Part shown: positions 22,995-34,684 of the stretch, piece after piece
Numbering within the stretch: the first letter of the stretch is position 1
Layout: each line of letters starts with the position of its first letter
Source: Coptis chinensis
Lineage: Eukaryota > Streptophyta > Magnoliopsida > Ranunculales > Ranunculaceae
Reading direction: 5' to 3'
NCBI GenBank assembly: GCA_015680905.1
Contig: CM027377.1
Coordinates: forward strand, 27,676,501 to 27,740,500
DNA: 64,000 nt
The notes under the pieces: generated by a model
What the model saw: the letters and a program-made list of their open reading frames with translations, nothing else
Databases searched by the model: none
What the model was told of the DNA's origin: nothing
Translations under genes and position numbers: made by a program

Positions 22995-23731
22995 CTGGTC
23001 ATCCCACCCTTCAGGTGATGCTGGCAGGCGCAAACTAGAATAATGCATCTCGCCAAAATCTTATACACTGCAGGACTGACTTTGAATATATCCATCGAAT
23101 ATATTGCGTATTAGTCGACCACATTGGGGATCCTGTTTGCAATCCATAAGGTGACTCTATACCGCTAGCTATCCTCTGTTGCTTAGGAGAGTTGTAAATA
23201 TTTGAACTAAATGGAAGTGCAGCTCCTCTTTCTGCCACTGTAGGGAAGTATCCTGAAGATAAGGTCATTGTGGAATTCACTTGTATTGAAGGAGTAGTTG
23301 GTTTTAAATCAATGCCAAACAAAACGTCCAGGTTCTTCATTTTCGCTTATTTAGTTGCTTGCCCATGGAAGTCATACAACAGCCCCCAGAACTCATCAAG
23401 AATTGCAGTCAATGAACGCTTGGCAGAACAACCCAGTCCAGACAATCTTGAAAGGCTTCCATTACCATTGCCACCTTCTTCACTCTTCCCACTAAAACTC
23501 CTAAAAGATTATGGGCCTTCAGATGTTGAAGTGGGTCCAGAAACCTCTCTATATAATTCATTATGTTCCCAAATATCCCCCATATCTTCATCCTTCTCAA
23601 TCTGTAAATCTACCTCCACTTCCAAAGTTTTCCCAACTGGGGTAACAATCTCAATCTCATGCAAGGAATCCTCTGAAGGCAATTCAGCATCAGCGACCTC
23701 CTTATCTACAATTGTCTCAGAGACCAACTAA
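22995..23731 (-). pseudogene. EIN2: Fragment of an EIN2-like ethylene signalling gene, C-terminal region
   Basis: EIN2 is the ER-membrane ethylene signal transducer whose C-terminal part moves to the nucleus. The minus strand reads [60 protein letters not shown] and SGYFPTVAERG, then SPKQQRIASGIESPYGLQTG, in the order of the EIN2 cytosolic region. In-frame stops at about 23510 and 23350 and a later frameshift near 23090 inactivate it. After the shift YSSLRLPASPEGWDDQP continues the match. It is collinear with the N-terminal piece at 27728-27872, so both probably derive from one gene. Confidence 0.78.
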
Positions 23732-24044
23732 AATGATGGTGTTGAATCTTCAAGTTAGTGTTGAAGTATTAAGAAATCGGTAAGAATTCTTTTTCCTTCT
23801 AAATTTATGATTAATTGGGGTTTGTTTAATTTTTCAAATTAACCTTGAGTTTTGGATAACATGGGTTGAGAATTGAGAGAACATAATGAATATATTATAG
23901 CAATTTATTATATGATATTGTTTGGATTAGTTTCGCAATTTTATTTATTTTTGTGAATTTGGGTTTTCTTAGTTTTTGGTTTTTTATTTGTTTGAGATTG
24001 TACATTATCACTTCAATAGCAGTAATGGTATTGCAGTGATGATC

Positions 24045-24963
24045 TAGGGGTGTGCATGGGTACCCAATTACCTGAAACCGAACTTGAACCGTTTATAGAG
24101 GTTCTGGGTCTTAAAATATTAGACCTATTAAAAGTGGGTCTTCAAGAACCGAATCGATAAATAACCGAAACCGTTTGAACTGAATAGTAAAAAACCGATG
24201 GGTACTGAAATCGGAACTGATTATTATGATTTTGATATATACAGTTTACTATTATATTACACTAAATAAACAAATATATAGTTTTTGTTGTTAGATGTAT
24301 AAAAGTCTACTAAATATAATATATGTGTTATTAAATACATGTTTTATATAACATTACGTTAAACATGTGTTTTATAAATGTTAATAATAATATCAACGTC
24401 TACATACATGTATACTATGAATTAACTAATACATCAGATATATTAACTGATAAATGTGTACATGTTTGTTATATTACATGAATAGGATAATGATCTAATA
24501 CGTGCAATGCTAACTATATAACTCTACATGTACGTTAAAATTTAATGTGATATATATTTATATATGACGCGTATACGTATATAGTATAATGTACACATGT
24601 TCAATTTAAAATACATGTGTATGTACAATTTATGAGATGTATATAAAGTTTTTAGATAACTTTCAAAGACTATTGAATTTAGAACCATTACTTTTTATGA
24701 GATGACAAAAATATTAGGTTGTCACACTAAAAACCAACTTTTATATCGATTACGTACATAATTAAAAATATTATTTTAGTAATACTAATGTATAACCCGA
24801 GAAGAAATTGAAACCCAAACCCGAACCGACTTAATTAATGGGTATGGGTCTGGGTTTTCTAAATACAAGAAAAAACCTGAAAGAACCGAACCCGATAGGA
24901 ATCGTTAAAAATAAAATCGAAACCGATAAAAACCAAACCGGAACCGACCCATGAACACTCCTA
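24045..24963. mobile_element. Non-autonomous hAT-type element
   Basis: The left end TAGGGGTGTGCATGGGTACC pairs with the right end, which reads TAGGAGTGTTCATGGGTCGG on the other strand. The right flank is GTATGATC (24964-24971). The left flank TGATGATC is a changed version, and copy A keeps GTATGATC exactly. The interior is AT-rich with GAACCGAAACCG words near both ends and no coding region. Confidence 0.7.
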
Positions 24964-24999
24964 GTATGATCGTTATGTTGCAGCAATAGGGTGTGGTGT

Positions 25000-25185
25000 G
25001 GCTCGAAGAAGGAACCATCTCTGGCACAAAAAGAATGGTATTTAAACTCTTGCAGAAAGAGCTGGAGCTGAAGAGTTCATCCAGCCACTCGAGTAGTAGA
25101 AGGGTGCATATCTAAACTTGCTCTCCAAAACGAAAACAAAGACAACTTTACCGTTATTTTAGTGGACCTAAAGGCCACCATCATT
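25000..25185 (+). pseudogene. Possible degenerate PP2C phosphatase C-terminal scrap
   Basis: One frame reads NENKDNFTVILVDLKAT, resembling the SKDN(I/V)TVVVVDLK block near the end of PP2C phosphatases. The upstream bases contain stops and give no firm match. The identification rests on about 15 residues and is weak. Confidence 0.28.
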
Positions 25186-25566
25186 TGGTATTTGTTCTTC
25201 TAAGATGTTTTGGATTTGGTACAACTAAATTCAACTCAATGCTTCCCATTCCAATGGTTAAAGTAAAGTCCATGTTTGAAAATTATCCATTAACTAATCC
25301 ACAAGATGTCAAACCTAAAATGAGTTTTAGAAAACACATTTGCTCGAGGTTTCATTACTCAGTATAATTGTTTACCACTTTAATTGATTTTAAGCTAAAC
25401 TAAGTTCTTGTGTTAGTTGTGTTGCATAACCAGAGGTACGGCCAAAATTGATCATAACTTTGTCACTTTATAGAAGCAACATATTTTGATTAGATATTGT
25501 TTCATCTTTATTTTGGTGAGTATTCTTATTTTGGTTGCTCCCTTGATTAATTAGTCCCAATAAAAT

Positions 25567-26898
25567 GTAGGTATTGGTCCTAGTTGATAATAGGAAATTA
25601 GACATTAAGGGCTAAATAATGTGTAATTAGGGATTGGTCCCAGTTTCGTCTTTTAAGAAGTTTGGTCGTGACCAATCTGTTTATATTTCTCAAATTCCTA
25701 TCATACCCTTCAGTGTGGCGTTGAATTAGAGCCTTTAGAATTAGGGAATGGTTTTATACGTGTCATGCTTTTAGTGTTTTAATCTCGTGCCGTCTATCTC
25801 ACAAAATGAAATGGAAACACATATCTCGAGGAATCTAAAACAAACAAAAAATTTGATCGGATTAATGAAATAATTGAAACTAAAGTTAATACAATTTTTT
25901 TTTCAATGATATAAAACTAAAGTTAATACCCAATTTGATTTTATCTTTCCCAATCTTGATTGTGTATTTGTGCTTATTTCAGTTTTTTAACTTACCCCAC
26001 TAATTCCATCTTAACCCACTAATCCATTCGATCTTAACTTACCCTAGGAGAAGAAAATTAGTGAAATAGGCAATCGAGGCATTTTTAAATTAGATTGCAT
26101 TCCTCTTTGGGGGTTTGTTTCCATTTGTAGGACAAGACTGGAGATGGAGGGTGTTGTTATTGCAATACCCCAACTTTTGAAAATTCCACTTGAGATGCTC
26201 CTTGATACCCGTGTATTGGAGGGAATGAACCAAAGGCTCAGTCACGCTACAACTCGATCATTTCTTTGGAGTCAGATGGTCATGGAGGTTCCAGGCAATA
26301 TTTTGTTCTTGTTTATATAATGTTGAAGTTGATTTCAAGCACATATATAGGTTTCAAGTGTAACTCTGTAATACTTCATTGACTATGCAGGTTGCAAATT
26401 ATTGCTGTGATCGTAGGCATTCAACTCTAATTGAGGAGATAGAGATATTGAAACAAGGGTTGAGTAATGGTAGCATCATGGATGATTGGAAGAGGCAATG
26501 GAAAAAACCTTCATCAATTGCTTTCTCAAAGTTGATGAAGTAGGTGGGAAAGTCAACAGAGGAGGTGGTGATGGGTATTTCATACGTTTCTTCTTATGCT
26601 TATTAGATTTGCTTTTTGAGAGTTTGAATGAAGAAGACATAACCTATTAGTCATTGGATTATACGTAAGATTATTACACGTGGAATCTTTTTAATTGGGG
26701 AAATAATAAGAAACATGTGTTTGCCATGTGATGGGTATTTCAGACATTATACCAATTTTTATGATTTGAGTCAAGTAGCAGTCAACCTATGGTCAAACTA
26801 GTCAAGTGACAGGAGTAAGACCAATCCTTAATTATACATTATTTGGTCCTTAATGTTTAATTTCCTATTATCAACTAGGACCAATACCTAAAAACCCC
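25567..26898. mobile_element. Small Pack-MULE-like element with an unidentified gene fragment
   Basis: The left end GTAGGTATTGGTCCTAGTTG pairs with the right end, which reads GGTTTTTAGGTATTGGTCC on the other strand. Similarity continues through ATAATAGGAAATTA(G/A)ACATTAAGG for over 100 bases. CAATAAAAT flanks both sides (25558-25566 and 26899-26907; CC before both extends it to 11). The extra bases at the right end leave the exact terminus open by a few positions. The cargo is the two-exon fragment. Confidence 0.7.
26131..26610 (+). pseudogene. Two-exon fragment of an unidentified host gene, copy B
   Basis: Exon 1 is open: MEGVVIAIPQLLKIPLEML, DTRVLEGMNQRLSHATTRSF, LWSQMVMEVP. Its donor is GC (CCAG before GCAATATT) where copy A has GT. 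Exon 2 reads VANYCCDRRHSTLIEEIEIL, KQGLSNGSIMDDWKRQWK and SIAFSKLMK, then TAG where copy A has Leu. Family not recognised. Confidence 0.5.
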
Positions 26899-27727
26899 CA
26901 ATAAAATCCCCAAAAGACATTATTTATACTTTCTTGTTTATTTTTCTTATAACAATCTCATCCATATTACAATACTAAGTTATGTAATATTTTGGTACTA
27001 CTGAATTTCAGCATGATATGCACTAGAAGATGCTATAACAACATATCATTTCCCCATGTTGTATTAAACTCTAGCTACTCTTATAATTGAATCCAACATA
27101 AGCTCGATCATATGTCATTTTACCATTTGTAGGACTGACAACTCCAAAGAATCTAAAGGAAATACAAATAATGAAGTGGTACCAATATACCATGTACAGG
27201 GAATAGGAATAAAGAAGGCTACTAGGTTCACTTATCTTACTATTTGTTACCCACAATTACTAATTAATAGGAAATATATAGTAAGCCCAGCCATTGGCAG
27301 GAATATTTGCTAGTTTATATGTAATCGATCTCTTTACATCTATTTTTATAAACGAGAAGTGACATTTAAGAAATTCTTCGAAGTAAAGAACATTAAATCC
27401 ATTTTCTTAATATAGGAGCTAGAATACATATATAGTTTAATAAGTGCCTTATATAAGAAATTCTTCGAAGTAAAAAACATTAAATCCAATTTCCACAGCA
27501 CTTACATTAAGAAAATGGATTTCATATTTTTTACTTCGAAGAATTTCTAAAATGTTTTTTTACTATAGTTGTGACAATTTTGGAGGTGCGGTAGTGGAAG
27601 TTTGCTAAAAATATTGGGGGTGCGAGTCCTTATAGTTTGAAGATTTTTCTAGGCAATTAGTTATATGGTAGTAGAGCTTTTCTAATCTCAGGGGGTGCGA
27701 CCTCCCCCACACACACCCCCCTACATC

Positions 27728-27872
27728 CATCTATGGGCACCACCCTCCACAACTACAGACCACTTTCCAGGGTCAATATATCCCATGGAAATCAGAAACA
27801 TGGACCCAACAGCTGGAAAGAGCCATGTAGCCATACCAAACACCAAGTTGTCGATCACTTTGCAGTCTTGGC
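27728..27872 (-). pseudogene. EIN2: N-terminal fragment of an EIN2-like gene
   Basis: The minus strand reads MATWLFPAVGSMFLISMGYI and DPGKWSVVVEGGAH. EIN2 starts its Nramp-like membrane domain with a similar VSMGYIDPGKW...EGGAR block. The match stops after about 45 residues. It lies upstream, on the same strand, of the C-terminal EIN2 piece at 22995-23731. Confidence 0.6.
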
Positions 27873-29040
27873 TTCCATATCTTCATAACTTAAATTATCT
27901 GAGTTTGTCAGTTAGTATGATTCTTTCTGTCTGGTTTGAATGCTGATGAACGTCTTTTGAGTAGGTAGAACTATTATTAGTAAATGCACAGTGATCAGAA
28001 TTGAAAAAAGGAAGATTTGTGACCTGTGCATTTGGGAAGGAAAGAGGATTCACCATAATCTTTACTGATTATTATTGTAGGAAAATTTCGGTCCAAAATG
28101 TTAAAATGGCTCCGCTTGGTATTATTGCAACCCGGAGCTCTCTTAGGGCGAGATTTTGAGATAATAATGGATGTCCAGAACGAGATAGAACAGCTCGAGA
28201 GACTGAGAGAGGATTGTTTCACTTTTGCTACCATTTTCGGAGGGAAAAGATTTCTCAAAGATTTTTCTCCAATTTGGAGTTTTATGTAAAGGTGTCCAAT
28301 GGGTCCCCATTTTACAATTTTGAAATGAATTCCAAACAACCTGGAAAATATTCCCTCATCAACCTCTGTTAATTCTTCCGGTTGAGAAGCCACGCGGTAC
28401 CAGTCAGTGTTCTAAAAATCGGTCTAAGTCAGTTCAATTTTTATTTTATTTTTAATTATTGTTAATTTTTTTTCAAAAAATGATTTAATGTCAAAAATAA
28501 AAGGCTCGTAAAGGCTTAAGATTTGAATGAGTTTAAAAGACTAGATCACAATGTAAATTATATGCCACTATAAGAAAAAGAATGCGTTTTTATATGGAGT
28601 CCTCTTTAGTATTTTTATTCAACTCGAGCAAATCATTTGCCAACTTCCTCAACTGTTAAGCCCTTTTGTAATAAATATTTTTGTTTGTGTTTATTTTTCA
28701 AATTATGGTAAATGCTTGATTTCTTAACGTCTTGTAGTATATGGTATGTGCATGCCTATATATTATAATATTTATTTATTTATTATAAAAATAAAAATAA
28801 AAATGCCTTAGCGTTTTTTAGAACATCAGAGAAGCGCACAGTTCCAGCCCACCTTACATTACAGCCCACGGACAATTTGACATAAAGGAAACAACTTTTA
28901 ATTCATTCCACAAGCCCAATCTACTAGCTCTATTTGGGCGGCCATAAATATTCTCCCCACTCCTTAGAGCAAGTCCAATGCAGGGATTTTTAAACTTTCT
29001 AGCAGCCCAGCCAAATTTAGCGGCCCAAAGCATGAAAAAA
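27873..29040. other. Intergenic, no firm gene
   Basis: 28000-28390 has open frames on both strands (a plus-strand frame reads MDVQNEIEQLERLRED) but no motif that names a family. 28960-29060 resembles the end of a small element containing GTCCAATG words. The rest is AT-rich. Confidence 0.4.
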
Positions 29041-29049
29041 CATTCCAAT

Positions 29050-29426
29050 GGGCACAAGAAAACACTTGTAGCTTCACTTGATCGTCCGTGACGCCCGGAT
29101 GGTGGAAAATATTACATACTTCATATATCCTGCGTAGATGTTCATATAGTAACTCGTGTTCAAACCCATGGAATATGGGTAAAAGATTGAACACGTTCGG
29201 TGGAATGCGAAAAATTGCTCGTGAGCGGGGTGAGTCGTATACAAGATGGAGGCCCATCTTGCAACGGTGTGTAGAAGTTGTAGAGAGGCTCTTTAGCTTG
29301 CACTATCTCATCTGCCATCTTACTAGGTGGAGGACAAGAAATCGGAGATTGTCGATGACGACGTGCTCTCCTACGTGAGTATGTTTTACTTTTACTAATA
29401 CTTGAAGTGCTTGAATGCAATATCAT
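29050..29426 (-). pseudogene. Ty3/gypsy retrotransposon gag fragment
   Basis: The minus strand reads FRIPPNVFNLLPIFHGFEHE, then LLYEHLRRIYEVCNIFHHPG and VTDDQVKLQVF. This matches the start of the gag retrotransposon domain of plant Ty3/gypsy elements. An adjacent shifted frame (MILHSSTSSISKSKTYSRRR) may be the basic N terminus. LTRs and pol are absent. Confidence 0.6.
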
Positions 29427-31569
29427 GCACTTTCAACAAGAAAGCAAAACTATCTTAACATGCGCAAACGATGCAAGGTATGCTTAGACAATCGAAATTC
29501 ATTTTTGTAAGTATGGAGTTTTGAAAACTTTACATGGTCTATTATTTACTATGCCCTGTTCAAGGGAACAATTGGCACGCGAGACTAGGATAGCTCTACT
29601 ACACGTCTCAGAAGAGTAGGCAGTCACTTCACCAAGTGGTGTGCTATCAAGAATCTCACTCACGACGAATCTAGGGGAGGGGAGTGAGGAAGGTAGTTGG
29701 TCCACCAGAATCTGGTAACTGATTACTCTAAATCTTCATGGTTATATTTTTGTCCTTTTCTGGAGGAGCGTGACTACTTGGGCTTTAGTTGATTGATTTT
29801 AATTCATTTTTTTGGTCTAGGGCTTCAAGAATCAAGCAACGTCTGATTTATCTATATTGGGCAATGACTTCCCAATGGTTGTTATAGCTCGGGTTTAGCC
29901 TTATACGTAAATGTAAATTACAGTGTGGAAATTAAATTTCAAATAATCACGTAAGCATGCTTGAACAACCAAGTTATCCTCTTACATGGGCTTCGAGGAG
30001 ATTGAGAATTCACCTTTCAAGCCATGTTTACACGTTGCTTGAGGAGAAGGCAACGTCGGTTGACATGTGATCTGATAATCAAGCCCAACCTTTCGAGTTT
30101 TACCTTGTTTTAAGTTACAATAAAAGTCCACTTAAAAAAGCCCACAATTTGGGTTTTTTATAATTAAACAACTTTGCCTTCAAGGGCCCAAAACTTAAAG
30201 CTAAACTAATACTAAACTCATCTAATAGATTAACTAGTTTAGATTGATTATCTAGATTAACTAGAGTTAAATGGACTAATTAGAGTGTTGATTACCAAGT
30301 TGATTCAAAGTGTGTGAGCGATGATTCACAACTTGCCTCACGTACTTGAACTTTCCAAGGCAATGAAAACTCTAATCCCTTGGTAAGTTTATAACTTCAA
30401 CCAAGTTCAACTCATGTTCATCAAAAGAAATCAATCAAAACTCATATTTTCTATTTTATTTTCGTTTTTCTTATTTATCTCTAACTATTGCAAACAAGTT
30501 CCACTGATTAGACTACTGTATTACAAAATCTGGATCTGGATCTCAACTACACATCACAAAAAAGCTGGAACTGGAAAAAACTGGACCACGGCGTATGGAG
30601 GTGACTGGGCGGTCGCGCTCCAGCAAGGGGGCGGACGCCCGTGTGAAGTTCAGTCGTTTTTCAACTGTAGCTTCAGCTCCTCTCCAGTATGTTGATCTCG
30701 AACCTGGATTTGCAAAACAACAAGTCAGTAGTGAAAAAACAACAAAGTAAATTAACAAAAATTAGAAAATAAGAAGTGAAGAGGAGAGAAAGATATTTTC
30801 CTGCTAAGATGCTCAACCATTCATCTTAGCTCCTTCAATCCATGACGGCGGCGCCATTTGAAGTAGACTAGTTTGGAGTATCTCAAAGTTTGTTTTGATG
30901 TGGTTCACCATAGATTGTTTGGGCTTTAATGATGGGAGTTTGAAGAAAGGAAGGTAGGATCTTTAGTTTAGGACAAGTTGGTTTCTAAGCTATGAAGAAC
31001 ATTGAAAGTTTGAAGTTGTAAATGATTGAATAACAAAAACATTGAAATGAATGATTGAAATGAATAACAACAAAAAGAAGATTGATTGATTGAAAATATA
31101 AAAGCAAATAACAAGATTGAATGAAGAACAATAAAGTAAAATGACTTGAATTGAAAAACTAGACAAGAAAATAAATCCTACATGGCACTAGATTAAGTCT
31201 AGGTGCATTATCTCTCCCTAGCTTTTGGGTTATATACCCCTACTTTATGCCTTTTACTGATTTGCCATTCTCCATTACATTTGAGACACCTCACCCTTTG
31301 CTTTATGATTTTCCTTTTTCCTTTTCCCTTTTGATTTCTTCTTGATCAAGATAGGTTTTTTTATTGCTTTTTGTGTTGAGGACTTGACTTTCAGCTCCTT
31401 GGTTATGAGTCCTTGACCTTTGACCTTTGACTTTGACCTTTAATTTTTTTCAGCACTTTTTTATGGTAGCTTCGAATCTTCATAATAAGCGTAATTAATG
31501 CTTCTTTTGTTGTTAATACGCAGCTTTCATGATAAGTGGTCTGAATTACTCTGTAACCTGAAAATGTCA
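29427..31569. other. Intergenic, no recognisable gene
   Basis: 2.1 kb of AT-rich DNA with short open frames but no readable family. It ends at the target site of the LINE. Confidence 0.45.
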
Positions 31570-31583
31570 ATAAAAGCTATGAG

Positions 31584-31627
31584 ATTTTTTATTTATTTAT
31601 TTTATTTATTTATTTTTATTTTTTTAA
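31584..31627 (-). repeat. A-rich 3' tail of the LINE
   Basis: On the minus strand the LINE ends in AAAAAAATAAAAATAAATAA-type sequence directly before the target duplication, as expected for target-primed reverse transcription. Confidence 0.75.
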
Positions 31628-31660
31628 ATGATGCTGGGATTTTGCAGATCCCTATCTATA

Positions 31661-34600
31661 TTATAACCTCTCATAAATTTCAGTTACATCGTCCTCTATT
31701 ATAGAACTTAATCGATTACATAAAGGGGGTGTAAATACATGAGGTTGCAAAGGTTCTCCTAATGAAAGTTTTGCTAGATGATATGCTGCTCGGTTTTCCT
31801 CTCTGTAAACATGAATTAAATTCACTTCATGAAGCCTTAGTCAGAGACTTTTAACTGTAGTTACAAGGTTCCATCTTGTCCATGGAGGTTGCTTTATTTT
31901 CTTTAGAATCTAGATTGCTCTCAAAGAATCTGAAGCTACTACCACCTTTGTGTAATCCTGAGCAATACACAAACTAATCCCAATCTCGATAGCTTTCAAT
32001 TCTTGAAACAAAATGGACTGGACATTTCCTCCTCCAGTGAAAGCAAACATGACATGTCCATGCTCATCTCAAGCCATTCCACCATAGCCAACATGCTCTA
32101 GATTCATTGAACCATCACAGTTAAGTTTGACATAACCAGAAGGTGGAAAAAGCCATCTAACCTATTGGATTATAGTCTTCTTATACTTAAAATTCAGACC
32201 TATCTTGTCAGCCAGAACTCTCAGTTTGGCAGAATCTTGTATCTCCTCCACTTGTACTTCCAAGTATTGCTTTATATCTCTGAGCAACATTGAACTGATG
32301 ACTATTGGACTCAAGGACACTCCATTAAATCTTCTATTATTGCGTTTAGTCTATAAGTACCCAATAGTAGCACAAATATATAGCTTGATTACTTCTGCCC
32401 ATGGTGTTTTACCTCGAACCATATTGATGAGATTGCACCACTCCTTGTTTGAATGTTCCACTTGCCGCCCCAATCCAATAGCAACTTTTACCTTTTAAAA
32501 AGAAACGACTTTTATTTACCTACATATAATCGCCAGAAGTAATTTATATTATTTGCATTATATTTTAATTAAAACCAACTAAAAGTTGTTGGGCAACTCG
32601 GTTAAAGAATAATCCTACCAATCCCACGTGTTTAGAGTTTTCACTCGGACTGGGGAAACCTGGACTTGTCACGACTTAAACAACATGAAGAAGCTTGCAA
32701 AACTTTCTTATACACTAATCTATCTTGTGATGGCAAACTTCCCGAGAAAAGTCGCCAAGCATTGAATGAGTATTTGGACATCACCAATCTTCCCTAAACA
32801 AGATTAGACCAGATCCTTTTATTCCTTTTCCTACTTAAAAAATTGTAGGCAGATTTGATAGAGAAATCACCTGAAAGGGTATCTATCCACACCACTTGAT
32901 CCTTAGCAAGTTCAGAAAAGATGTCTACCTTTAGAATGCTATTTTTGATGTGTCCTTCAGGCAAGCCATGAACCAGAGCGTTCCATTTACCATCCTCAAT
33001 GAGTTCACTGACCATATCATTTTCAGGTAGATGAAGGATATGTTTTGCTTCACTGTTACATAGAAGAGGCTCCTTAAGACACCAAATATCATGCCAGAGC
33101 AAGGTATCATTACCTTTAGCAATGATATACTTGATATAGAGTTGAGCATATTTTCTGCTTTTGAGGATAGATCACCATGACCATGAGCAGTCTTGTGGGA
33201 TTTTCATAGTCCAGAAGAACTTTGTCTTTATTTGCTCCCTCCACATCCAGTTAGCCCATATATTATTTTCCTTCCTTGCAATTTTGAGAAGCAATCCACA
33301 CAGAGCACTTCTGTTCCATATGATAGGGTCTATGATACCCACCTTCCATTTTACTATACAACAAATTTTCTCTAGAAGTTTGATGCATTTTAGGTTCCAT
33401 AAGTGGCCCACTCCATAAAAATTTGATACAGAGTTTTGAAACCTTGAGGAACACACCGGCCTTTAGGGAGGAGAAAGGTTCGAGCCCAGTAAGAGTGAAA
33501 AGACATGAGAATCGATTGAATGAGTTGGAGCCTTCCCGCATGACTTAGATTCATACACTTCCAATTGGTAATCCTACATGAGACCTTCTCGATAAGAGGA
33601 AGGCAATCACTGATACTTAGTTTAACAGCCATCAAAGGAAGTCCTAAATATTTGACAGGTGGTTTAATAACTTGGACTCCCATCAAAGTAGAAAACTCGT
33701 CAGCTGCACCAGCTGTCATGCTACCAAGGATCATAGCAGATTTGTTTGAGTTGATATACAGACCAGTTGCTTCAGAAAAAGTACTCAGAAGAGCTTTGAT
33801 TGCAAGATAGATCCTTCATGACCTTTGACAAAAAGAAGGATATCCTCTGCAAAATATAGATGTGTGATCCTAGAATGTTTGCATTTAGAATGATACATAA
33901 TTTCCTTACTCAGGTATGCTTGTGACATTAGAGAGTTGAAAAATTCCATGATGATGACAAAAATGTATGGAGAAAGAGGGTCTCCCTGTCTCAATCCTCT
34001 CTTTCCTGCAAAATACCCGGCCTTGTGGAACACCATTAATTATCACAGAGTAGAATGGAGAAGAATAGCAGCACGTTATCTATCTTTTGATCCTTGGAGT
34101 AAACTTGAGAATGTCTAGCATGTAAGAGATGGCAGACCAAGAGACAGAATCATAAGCTTTCTGAATATCAACTTTAAGAGTACACCTTGCAGTACCATGT
34201 TTCCTGGTATAAATTCTTAAAAGTTCATGAGATAGAAGTATATTTTCTTGGGTAGAACGACCAGGTATAAAAGCAGATTGGCAAGGGGCAATAATACTAT
34301 CCATGAGAGGTTGCAACCTGTTAGTTATCAATTTTGCTACACACTTGTAGATAACATTAGTACACGTAATAGGTCTGAAATCAGAAACTTTCTTAGGAAT
34401 CAGAATCTTGGGAATAAGTATAATAAAAGTAGAGTTAATACTTTGTGGAATATAATGATTCTCAAACATGTATTGTACAGACTTCACAAAATCTTCTCCC
34501 ATAGTGTTCCAATATTTCTTAAAGAAGAAAGCATTAAAGCCATTAGGGCCAAGTGCTTTATTGTCCTCCATGGAAAAAAGAGTGGTTTTGATCTCATCAA

Positions 34601-34684
34601 ACGAGGGGGGACAATCTAACTCATCATATATATTAGAAGAAATAGTACCTGAGAAAGTTAGATCATTATAGAAAGATGCCTTTG
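31661..34684 (-). pseudogene. LINE ORF2, 3' part: reverse transcriptase, zf-RVT linker and RNase H
   Basis: From 5' to 3' on the minus strand: NKALGPNGFNAFFFKKYWN, LIPKKVSDFRPITCTNVIYK, SAFIPGRSTQENILLSHELL, KVDIQKAYDSVSW, KRGLRQGDPLSPYIFVI and YFAEDILLF. The last is the catalytic (F/Y)ADD box with Asp changed to Glu. Then come the linker region (HDIWCLKEPLL) and the plant non-LTR RNase H domain (VKLNCDGSMN, VVVASDSLRAI). The frame shifts and stops several times, for example near 33735 and 32060. The last stop is at 31661. Confidence 0.85.

Larger units (their letters stand above)
23767..27530. repeat. Duplicated segment, copy B (more complete)
   Basis: Holds the same series as copy A plus 1.3 kb that copy A lost: hAT-type element, PP2C-like scrap, MULE remnant with the two-exon fragment, Helitron-like tail and part of the palindrome. 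Both copies lie between the two EIN2 pieces or just beside the C-terminal one. Confidence 0.78.

Noticed and set aside
23270..23731. 153-codon plus-strand open frame
   Set aside because: Antisense of the EIN2-like fragment.
28000..28393. Overlapping open frames on both strands
   Set aside because: No family motif in either direction; not enough to call a gene.
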